A stretch of DNA of 64,000 nt from contig CAMATH010000007.1 of the NCBI GenBank assembly GCA_945860955.1, forward strand, positions 39,785 through 103,784. The letters run 5' to 3'. This stretch comes from Planctomicrobium piriforme. GTDB lineage: Bacteria; Planctomycetota; Planctomycetia; Planctomycetales; Planctomycetaceae. A program made the translations under genes and the position numbers. Within the stretch, counting starts at the first letter, position 1. Each line of letters begins with the position of its first letter. Below, piece after piece: positions 44,001 through 50,304 of the stretch. The notes under the pieces were generated by a model, which was not told where the DNA came from, ran no database searches, and was given only the letters and a program-made list of their open reading frames with translations.

Positions 44001-45192
44001 TGCGAAGCAGATAGCTGTTGAGGATGTCGAGTGCCTCTTTGACGGTGAAGTTCTTGTCGTCGTTGTAGTAGTTGAACGTTCCAGTCGGGACTTCGTTCAT
44101 GTCGAGCGACAGCTTCGCCGTCTCGGCGAACAGCTTCAGCACGTTGTCCCAAGGAGCGAACTGAAAATTGAACTTGATCGTGATTTCTTCGTCGCCGTCC
44201 TCACTTGCCGGGTCGTCGGTCGAGATTTCGGATTTGGGTCGGGGAGCCTTGCCCGTGAAGTCGGCAACCACTGTGCCGGTCGACTCGCCTTCTGTGACGT
44301 TGCGACGGTCCCGACGACGCGGCTGGTCGGCACCAGCGGTCGGCCCGCCGCGTGTCGGAGCGGCTCCGCCAGCGGTCGCGGTCCCTTCGCTGTCAAATTT
44401 CGCACCGAGTTTGGCGTCCCAGTCGGCCTGCTGTGCGGACGTCAGGACGGCCTTCAGTGCCGCGTCGCGATCTTCGTTTAGTTTCTGGCGTTCTTCGGGG
44501 CTGCCAAAAAAGCCCATCTGCTGTTGTTTGGCGCGAAAGTCGTCGGTGACTTTCTTCATCGCCCCCTTTTGTTCGTCGGTCAGTTTCAGATCGCCGGCGA
44601 CATCGTCACGGCCGAGGGCGGTCGTTCCCAGGCCCTGCAGAAAGATCTGCCGATAGCGGGTGAACTGGGTCGAGGTGAGGATATCGTTCGCTTTTTCTTC
44701 CGCCGACTTCCGCAGCTCTTCCTGCTTCTTCCGCATCTCTTCCATGCGGGTCTGGAATTCCTCGGGATTTCGCATCCCCTGAAACATCCCGCGGAGCGCC
44801 TGCCGGGGCTCATCAAACGTTTTATTCAGCTCTTCGAGCTTGGTCTTCTGGGTCTCGGTGATATTGAGTTCCGTACGGACGTTGTCGCGTCCCAGCAGAT
44901 CAAAGATCCAGACTTCTCCAAACCCACGCCCGCCCCCCCCTCGGCCACCACCAAAGCCACCCGGTCCAAATCCCCCTGGCCCGCCACCTGGGGCACCCCC
45001 GGGACCACCGCCCGGTTGACGGGGGCCACCTACCGGTTGTCCACCTCCCGGCTGTCCACCCCCTTCAGGCGTAGCTTGGGCACCGGCGGGAGCGTCGTTC
45101 TGGAAGAACGCCTCCACCGGCATCGGGCGACAAACCAAAAGTGTCGCTCCGAAAAGCACGACCGACGAAAGGCGACAAGCTGAGCGGGACAT
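41086..45192 (-). CDS. Secretin N-domain repeat protein (GspD-like) lacking a visible pore domain
   Basis: This 1368-residue exported protein has a signal peptide (about 1-28), a Gly/Pro-rich segment (35-90), and two LTxxQ/Spy-like helical units (ELNITETQKTKLEEL near 107 and DLKLTDEQKGAMKKV near 201). An STN/N0-like domain (FAPWDNVLKLFAETAKLSLD near 345) follows, then roughly seven secretin N1-type repeats ending in segments like NRLFVTDIG, TNSLLITASPED, TRRVSVYASPSD, KRLMVRGSPDQ, SNSLFISGPSE and TNTLIVSSSEQ. The C-terminus is a Gly-rich tail with repeated GGGQF. No secretin signature (VPxLG-x-P-x-LG-x-LF) or beta-barrel region is seen. It is the first gene of the cluster, in the position of gspD. 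Either the pore is encoded elsewhere or the outer-membrane part is different. Confidence 0.85.
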   Translation of the reverse strand: MSRSACRLSSVVLFGATLLVCRPMPVEAFFQNDAPAGAQATPEGGGQPGGGQPVGGPRQPGGGPGGAPGGGPGGFGPGGFGGGRGGGGRGFGEVWIFDLLGRDNVRTELNITETQKTKLEELNKTFDEPRQALRGMFQGMRNPEEFQTRMEEMRKKQEELRKSAEEKANDILTSTQFTRYRQIFLQGLGTTALGRDDVAGDLKLTDEQKGAMKKVTDDFRAKQQQMGFFGSPEERQKLNEDRDAALKAVLTSAQQADWDAKLGAKFDSEGTATAGGAAPTRGGPTAGADQPRRRDRRNVTEGESTGTVVADFTGKAPRPKSEISTDDPASEDGDEEITIKFNFQFAPWDNVLKLFAETAKLSLDMNEVPTGTFNYYNDDKNFTVKEALDILNSYLLRKGFVLIFRDRTIVVWNLDDPPPPNLIPQVSLEELEDRGNNELLSVIIPLTGTDAKTAAEDIRELVGPQGKVVPLGKVNRLFVTDIGANLREIYKLLDGIGKVAELKSNFRQIKLKHIMASEADRTIRDLFSLPARTSTTRMSSGPATVSRATPAQPQQPNWPQQGGWGQGGWGQPGGFNPGGGGGEWWRRDRGERRDESAGQPPQQPQQPGQPAPAQQQGNPQTARIACSVDTRTNSLLITASPEDMALIEKTIESIDVEESKETLSSRGANQPQLEVYALNAADPRMVVDMLNATVPGLVIYEDLKTRRVSVYASPSDQQQVKGIIKTLDTGAPESVSVVNLRKLDPVAAAASLRSLFGGNSADAPSIEADAVGKRLMVRGSPDQVAEIRKVLAQLGEDGTGNGQREGSGSPIRTIDLGGRSGEELLSLIENLAPASSKSVIRVVRPKGGANPLFKTPNVPGAERPLDRSSELFDKKVPTRESTEEDEQPPVRSPRPRAVREEAAADAKRGVADSQSTAQTESVDELARQLDALLDDMEEAEAEAAEPTPKAGASKTRMPARSHDTEVIFTAQANGSGDDSNGPSEVRVSVVGGKLVISGQDMQALDNLEGFIQSLIETSPNKTRWTVRYLQAADATETATMLGALFPQGSVTQTATQNTSIFGSMTSGLTSLGGNLMDMSGMSLGKGGPALRIIPEPRSNSLFISGPSEQVGDILSALDVLDAAELPESLKDRVPRMLPVEFADANEVAAIIRDVYKEQLDPNMGNPIAAIARGGQGGGGFNPLAMMLGGGAQQGGRQQRGIQLTLGVDERTNTLIVSSSEQLFRQVEALVEAIDDSARDAKSTVRVVTLSNSNTVTAGQALSSLLGKVKVNAGTSTATRPGAGQGGNRGGGAPFAGGQGIPGGGFNPAAFGGGQFGGGQFGGGQFGGGQFGGGGGRGGMGAGAFGGGGGGRGTGGGGGRGTGGGRGGR
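41215..41267. repeat. 15-bp tandem repeats encoding GGGQF
   Basis: Four successive near-identical 15-base units in the 3' part of the secretin-like gene encode Gly-Gly-Gly-Gln-Phe. The units differ only at third positions and are frame-preserving. Confidence 0.7.
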
Positions 45193-45496
45193 GGCGATCT
45201 GACGGCTTGAAGGTGAGCTAACTACCGACGGGGCATTGTCTTACATCGCAAACCCGACGAAAATCGGGCCGGCGGGACGAAACCTTTCGGTCGGTCCGGT
45301 GTTCCATCACAACAGCGTGCGTCGACACGACTGGGTCGATCTTCCGATGAATCTCTTCGCTTGATCTACTCAAAAGGTCGCTGGCGGTCGCTGTAAACCG
45401 CCGTTGGGAAGGAATTTGAGGTTCCCGTCCCACAATGTCGACATTGTCATTGTCTCCATTGAACACGCGTTACGCTCCAAAGTGTCGGAAGGTGCG
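45193..45496. other. Divergent promoter region between the secretion cluster and the EF-hand gene (304 bases)
   Basis: No gene is visible. It separates the first gene of the minus-strand secretion cluster from the plus-strand EF-hand protein, so the promoters of both are expected here. GACATTGTCATTGTC (45439-45453) is a short direct repeat close to the plus-strand gene. No terminator or riboswitch fold was recognised. Confidence 0.5.
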
Positions 45497-46693
45497 ATGA
45501 TGTTGCAACAGTTTCGGGTAGCCTGCGCAATTTGGATGGGTTGCGCACTCTTTGCCGGCACAGTTGCCTTCTCGCAAGGTCCGGGGGGCGCGCCCCCTGC
45601 GGGTGGCCCGGGAGGAGGAGGGCCGGGTGGTGTACGCGGCGGTCGTGGGGGAGGGTTCAATCCCGAAGACTTCTTCAACCGCCTCGACACCAACGGCAAT
45701 CAGCAGATCGACCCCGAGGAAATCCAGGCGTCGCCCATGAAACCGATGCTCGAACGCTCGGGAATGGACATTTCGAAACCAATTTCGAAGGAGGCCTACC
45801 TCGAAAGCTCCCGGCAGATGATGCAACGCTTCCAGGGAGGACGAGGGGGTGGACCAGGGGGCGGTGGTCCCGGGGCACCACCAGCGACTCCACCGGCGAC
45901 GAACCCCCCGGCGACCCCACCGGCCGACTCCGGCCAGGATCAACGGGGGGGACGTCGAGGTGGGCGCGACCGGGGCGGCCGTGAGCGAGGCGGTCGCAGT
46001 GCGTCGGCCGCCGGCAATTCGAATCGCCCGAACGATCCGACCGCGCCCCCAGGGGGTAGCGAAAAAGACAAAAGAGACGCAAACGCCAAAACGCCCGGCG
46101 GCCCCAAGCTCCCCGCCCCCCGCCCCCGGCTGCAACTCGATCTTCCCGAACAATACGTCTCGCGCGATACGAACGGCGACGGTCAGTTGGGACTGTACGA
46201 ATGGCCCAAGAGTGACTTCGCGACCTTCAAACGGCTGGATCTGAATGGTGACGGTTTCATCACCCCTCAGGAACTCGACCGCGAAGCCCGGAAAAAGGGA
46301 GGCGGAACGGAAGTCGCCGCAGTCGGCAAAGGGGACGAGCCGGCGGCCGACGCTGCCGAGGGAGATGCAGCCCCCGCAGGCGAAACGCCGCGCGGCGGGG
46401 GCCGCCGGGGCGGAAACGGTGGCGGTGGACCGGGGCGGGGTGGTTCTCGCTCGGGTGGACAGGCAGGAGGAGATCCAGCGGCCAAGCCGGCCGACAAACC
46501 ACCCGAAAAGCCCGCGAATCCCGCGGAATTCGCATTCAACAACCTCGATCGTGACAAAGACGGCCAACTGACGGACGAAGAGTGGCAACGCAGTCTCTCC
46601 ACTAAAGGCCTGTTTGAGCGTGCCCAGGTGACGGTCACGCTCCCCATTTCCAAAGCCGAGTTCATTCGGCTCTACCCGGCCGACAAAAAATGA
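45497..46693 (+). CDS. Secreted EF-hand protein with Gly/Pro-rich linkers
   Basis: This 398-residue protein starts at ATG 45497 (or 45500), with GGAAGG just upstream, and has a signal peptide (LLQQFRVACAIWMGCALFAGTVAFS). Four EF-hand loops are visible: DTNGNQQIDPEE (near 60), DTNGDGQLGLYE (near 222), DLNGDGFITPQE (near 245) and DRDKDGQLTDEE (near 354). They suggest calcium binding outside the cell. Between them lie Gly/Arg- and Pro/Ala-rich linkers. This type of protein is common in planctomycetes; the function is not known. It is divergent from the secretin-like gene and might be a partner or substrate of that system; this is inference. Confidence 0.85.
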   Translation: MMLQQFRVACAIWMGCALFAGTVAFSQGPGGAPPAGGPGGGGPGGVRGGRGGGFNPEDFFNRLDTNGNQQIDPEEIQASPMKPMLERSGMDISKPISKEAYLESSRQMMQRFQGGRGGGPGGGGPGAPPATPPATNPPATPPADSGQDQRGGRRGGRDRGGRERGGRSASAAGNSNRPNDPTAPPGGSEKDKRDANAKTPGGPKLPAPRPRLQLDLPEQYVSRDTNGDGQLGLYEWPKSDFATFKRLDLNGDGFITPQELDREARKKGGGTEVAAVGKGDEPAADAAEGDAAPAGETPRGGGRRGGNGGGGPGRGGSRSGGQAGGDPAAKPADKPPEKPANPAEFAFNNLDRDKDGQLTDEEWQRSLSTKGLFERAQVTVTLPISKAEFIRLYPADKK

Positions 46694-46699
46694 CCGGTC

Positions 46700-46729
46700 T
46701 TGTCGGAAAATCGCGGTTAGGGTTATAAG
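46700..46729 (+). promoter_or_regulatory. Putative sigma-70-type promoter of the cytochrome-like gene
   Basis: TTGTCG (46700-46705) and TATAAG (46724-46729) are 18 bases apart. They start 7 bases after the stop of the EF-hand gene and lie about 110 bases before the next ATG. The match to TTGACA/TATAAT is reasonable for a GC-rich genome. No experimental support. Confidence 0.4.
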
Positions 46730-46838
46730 ACTCCCGCCGCGATCCCCCGACCATCGCATTTCGCACGCGATTTTCGCAGTTTCCCCGCGCGGCTTCCCTC
46801 CAGAATCCACGCCCCCCGGGGCGTTCATCAGGTGCCTC

Positions 46839-47978
46839 ATGGATGAGACCACTCTGCGGCGCGCACGCGACCCACGGTTCGCGTTCGCCCGCTGGATTCG
46901 AATCGCTGGCGTGTTGTTCGCACTTTCCGGGATCACGTACCGCGTTTTCGCCGACGAATCCGAGGAACCGCCGCAACTGCTGTTGATGCGGAACGGCTCG
47001 ATCGTTCAGGGAAAAATCCTCGCCAAAGGGGACGATTATCTGGTGGGACTGCCACACGGGCAGATGTTTGTCCCCGGCCATCTCGTCCGTGCCTCCTGCC
47101 AGGATTTACGCGAAGCGTATCAGGTTCTCCTTGAGCGGGCGGCGGCACAGAGCGAAGCCGAGGCGTATATCACCCTCGCCAAGTGGTGTGCCGTCCAGAA
47201 GCTGTTCCCGGAAGCGAAGTCCGCTCTCGAGACGGCGCTCAATCTCGATCCAGGCAAGGATGACGCTCGGGACCTGCTCGTTCGGACCGACGAATTGCGA
47301 CGAGAAGACGAGCAGGCACGCAAAGATCCGACCGCCGACCGGACGGAAACCACCCGTCGTAAAAGGGGGGACGACATCGAATCTTTGGGAGGGTTGCGCC
47401 CGGATCTTGCACTGGAATTCACCAAACGGATCCAGCCCATTTTGACGAACAACTGCTCTTTGACCGGTTGTCATGGTCCCCATTCCGAGGGGGGATTCCG
47501 GTTGCAGCGGGTCGCCATTGGCATCTCGCCGAATCGGGTGGGGGTCGAAAGGAATCTCGCCAATGTTTTGAAACAAATCGACGCCGACAACCCCGCCTCC
47601 AGCCCGCTGCTGACGATGTCGCGCGGGAATCACGGCAAGGGAAACAGGCCGATCTTTCGGGGACCGACGGGCAAAGACCAGATGGACGAATTGAAACGCT
47701 GGGTCCAGGCGGTGGCCCAACAGGAAGTGGTCCGCAACAAACGCACCGTCGCCAAATCGGAGTCGTCGTCGGCCGACGAACCGGACGGCGAGGTCGTTCG
47801 GCCGGCCGGGGGATTCTCGGCGGAAAACCCGTTCGCGGTCGAAGACGCAGCACGGGCAACCCGCAAGCCCAACAAAGGAACGAAACCCAACTCCCCCGTC
47901 CGACAGGCGGCGGCGGAAGAGGATCTATTCAGCCCGGAGGCGTTTAACCGGACGCGTGCGAATCGAAAGTCGCGATGA
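46839..47978 (+). CDS. TPR-containing, cytochrome-c-like protein with CX4CH motif
   Basis: This 379-residue protein has an N-terminal hydrophobic segment (about 17-38) that can act as a signal anchor. A small beta region follows (LLLMRNGSIVQGKILAKGDDYLVGLPHG), then a TPR-like unit (AEAYITLAKWCAVQKLFPEAKSALETALNLDPG, about 106-138). Residues 195-290 resemble the cytochrome c-like domain of planctomycete proteins: IQPILTNNCSLTGCHG, where Cys and Cys-His are four residues apart (CX4CH) instead of two. PASSPLLTMSRGNHG and QMDELKRWV are also typical of that domain. Heme binding is therefore uncertain. The C-terminus is charged and disordered-looking. It is preceded by a promoter-like sequence and stands alone. 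Confidence 0.82.
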   Translation: MDETTLRRARDPRFAFARWIRIAGVLFALSGITYRVFADESEEPPQLLLMRNGSIVQGKILAKGDDYLVGLPHGQMFVPGHLVRASCQDLREAYQVLLERAAAQSEAEAYITLAKWCAVQKLFPEAKSALETALNLDPGKDDARDLLVRTDELRREDEQARKDPTADRTETTRRKRGDDIESLGGLRPDLALEFTKRIQPILTNNCSLTGCHGPHSEGGFRLQRVAIGISPNRVGVERNLANVLKQIDADNPASSPLLTMSRGNHGKGNRPIFRGPTGKDQMDELKRWVQAVAQQEVVRNKRTVAKSESSSADEPDGEVVRPAGGFSAENPFAVEDAARATRKPNKGTKPNSPVRQAAAEEDLFSPEAFNRTRANRKSR

Positions 47979-48365
47979 CTTGGCATGCGCTGCGTACGGC
48001 AGAGCGCACTGTAGACGCGATTTCAGAGACAATGGTTGGATTGCGACTGTTTGATCGACAAAGTCCAAATAGTGTCGGAAATTCATTGGCTGGCCTCGTG
48101 CCAGGACCTTGTGCCGCTTGAGAATCTGAAGGAGTTGGGAACCCGATTGCATAGTCAGGGCTTGGCGTGAGAGAGTTCTTGTGCGTTTTCGGATTTCAAT
48201 CAGTGGTCAACCCGAGTGGAAACCGCCATTCAGTCCGCCACGCTTGACCCCGCCATCGGCGATGTTAGCATCCGGAGTTACTGATCTGTTTGACCGAAAC
48301 CGATCGTCGCTGTTTTTTAAAAAGTGGCGGTGGTCTGCAACTGGGAACAACCGAGCGAGTGCGGC
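47979..48365. other. Gene-poor gap before the MoxR operon (387 bases)
   Basis: No clear gene. A minus-strand frame beginning at 48152 (MQSGSQLLQILKRHKVLARG) has a protein-like first 40 residues, then degenerates antisense to the end of the previous gene. It may be a decayed gene fragment. The promoter of the MoxR operon is expected between 48250 and 48365; an AT-rich run (TTTTTTAAAAAG) lies at 48312-48324. Confidence 0.45.
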
Positions 48366-49415
48366 ATGTCGAAACTGGGATCGCGCGAGTGGGAACCAAA
48401 AGCCGGCGACTCGAAGTCGGCTGACCCGACCGACCTGAGAGCCGCCGAAGAGCTGGCCAAGGTCTACCAGCAGATGAGCGAACAGCTCGGGCGGGTGATT
48501 TACGGTCAGACCAACGTGTTGCGACAAGTGCTGATCGCGATGTTCGCCCAGGGGCACTGCATGCTCGAAGGGGTGCCCGGTCTCGCCAAGACGTTGATGA
48601 TCTCGACGATTGCGCAACTCTTGTCGCTCGATTTCAAGCGAATTCAGTTCACCCCCGACCTGATGCCGTCCGACATCACTGGCACCGAAATTCTTGACGA
48701 AGAAGAAGGGACCGGCCGCCGACGCATGCGGTTCGTCAAGGGCCCTGTCTTCACCAACATTCTGCTCGGGGACGAAATCAACCGGACCCCGCCCAAGACA
48801 CAGGCCGCCCTGTTGCAGGCGATGCAGGAATATCAAGTGACCTGCGCGGGCGAAAACTTCGCGCTCGAAAAGCCGTTCCTCGTGCTGGGGACGCAGAACC
48901 CGATCGAACAAGAAGGAACCTACCCCCTCCCCGAAGCCCAGCTCGACCGCTTCATGTTCAAGGTGCTGGTCGAATATCCCAGCTTTGAAGAAGAACTGGC
49001 GATCGCCGAGCAAACGACTAGTACCGGCACACCAGTCCTGCAGCCATACCTCGACAAAGACGACATCCTCACCCTTCAAAAGGTTGTGCGCAAGGTGATC
49101 GTCGGGCGGTCGGTTTCGACCTTCGCCGTGAAGCTGGTGCGGGCGACCCGTCCCCGCTCCAGCGAGGCTCCCGACTTCATCAAGAAGTATCTTTCGTGGG
49201 GTGCCGGTCCCCGCGCCTGCCAAGCTCTGCTGTTGGGTGCCAAGGCCAACGCGCTGCTCGACGGGCGGGTGCATGTGTCGGCCGACGACATTCGCTATGT
49301 CGCCTTCCCCGTCCTGCGGCATCGCCTGGTCACCAGCTTCGCCGCCGAGAGCGATGGCATCACGCAAGACGGAATCATCGAGAGATTGTTCACCGTCATC
49401 CGCGAGGCCGACTGA
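48366..49415 (+). CDS. MoxR-type AAA ATPase
   Basis: This 349-residue MoxR ATPase acts as a chaperone-like motor for metal- or VWA-domain proteins. It has EGVPGLAKT (68-76, Walker A), [37 protein letters not shown] (Walker B and sensor region) and [23 protein letters not shown]. The start MSKLGSREW at 48366 is more likely than an in-frame GTG 14 codons upstream. Its stop overlaps the DUF58 start by one base (TGATG). MoxR, DUF58 and VWA membrane proteins form a known conserved set. Confidence 0.95.
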   Translation: MSKLGSREWEPKAGDSKSADPTDLRAAEELAKVYQQMSEQLGRVIYGQTNVLRQVLIAMFAQGHCMLEGVPGLAKTLMISTIAQLLSLDFKRIQFTPDLMPSDITGTEILDEEEGTGRRRMRFVKGPVFTNILLGDEINRTPPKTQAALLQAMQEYQVTCAGENFALEKPFLVLGTQNPIEQEGTYPLPEAQLDRFMFKVLVEYPSFEEELAIAEQTTSTGTPVLQPYLDKDDILTLQKVVRKVIVGRSVSTFAVKLVRATRPRSSEAPDFIKKYLSWGAGPRACQALLLGAKANALLDGRVHVSADDIRYVAFPVLRHRLVTSFAAESDGITQDGIIERLFTVIREAD

Positions 49416-50302
49416 TGGACAGCCGCTACTTCGACCCGGAAGGACTGGCGCGCGTCGGCAATATGGAACTTGTCGCCCGCCAGGTGGTCGAAGGTTTCAT
49501 CACCGGCCGACATCGCAGCCCGTTCCATGGCTTCTCGGCCGAATATCTCGACCACCGGGCCTACACCCCGGGCGACGAGATCAGCACGATCGACTGGAAG
49601 GTACTTGCCCGGACCGACAAGTACTTCGTCAAACTCTTCGAAGACGAAACCAATCTGCGGGCTCACATTCTGCTCGACTGCTCGAAGTCGATGGCGTTCA
49701 AGAGCGGTCAACTCGACAAGCTCGGCTATGGCTGCTATCTCGCTGCCGCTCTCAGCTATTTGTTGTTGCGTCAAAACGATTCCGTCGGGCTGACACTCTT
49801 TGACACCGACATCAAGCAGTACATTCCCCCGCAGGCGCATCCGACGCAATTTCGGCGGATTCTCGATTCGCTCGACGCGACCGCGTCCGACGGAGACACA
49901 GCCGTCGGACCGGTGCTGCATCGCGTGGCCGAGCGCATCAAACGGCGGGGGCTGGTGATCATCATCAGCGATATGCTGGACAAGGAAAGCGAAATCGCCG
50001 ACGGCTTGCAGCACTTCCGCCACAATCGACACGAGGTGATTGTGTTCCACGTGCTGGACGACGCCGAACTGACGTTCCCTTACGATCGACTCACCCGCTT
50101 CAAAGATATGGAGGGGGCGGGGAAGGTGGTGGTGAATCCCAAGAGTCTGCGGAAACGCTATCTTGAACGGATCACCGCCTTCACCGAGAATCTGAAGAAT
50201 CTCTGCTTCGAGCGGAAGATCAGCTACCATCTGACGAAGACCAGTCAGCCGTACGCGGCGTGTCTGGCTGAGTATCTCGACAAACGCTCCCGGCTCGGCT
50301 GA
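49415..50302 (+). CDS. DUF58 domain protein (VWA-like)
   Basis: This 295-residue protein has the DUF58 signature AYTPGDEISTIDWKVLARTDKYFVKLFEDE (49-78) followed by a von Willebrand A fold. The fold has LLDCSKSM (metal site DxSxS, Asp88, Ser90, Ser92) and LVIIISDMLD near residue 183. No membrane segment is visible, so it should be cytoplasmic and likely acts with MoxR. The start codon ATG overlaps the moxR stop (TGATG). Only 2 bases separate it from the next gene. Confidence 0.94.
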   Translation: MDSRYFDPEGLARVGNMELVARQVVEGFITGRHRSPFHGFSAEYLDHRAYTPGDEISTIDWKVLARTDKYFVKLFEDETNLRAHILLDCSKSMAFKSGQLDKLGYGCYLAAALSYLLLRQNDSVGLTLFDTDIKQYIPPQAHPTQFRRILDSLDATASDGDTAVGPVLHRVAERIKRRGLVIIISDMLDKESEIADGLQHFRHNRHEVIVFHVLDDAELTFPYDRLTRFKDMEGAGKVVVNPKSLRKRYLERITAFTENLKNLCFERKISYHLTKTSQPYAACLAEYLDKRSRLG

Positions 50303-50304
50303 CA

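Noticed and set aside
47925..48152. Minus-strand 75-codon frame after the cytochrome-like gene
   Set aside because: The first 40 residues look protein-like, but the frame then runs antisense into the previous gene, with no ribosome-binding site; possibly a remnant.
48207..49367. Long minus-strand frame (386 codons) over the MoxR gene
   Set aside because: It is the antisense of a strongly conserved MoxR ATPase; GC-rich codon use keeps the opposite strand open. No family features.
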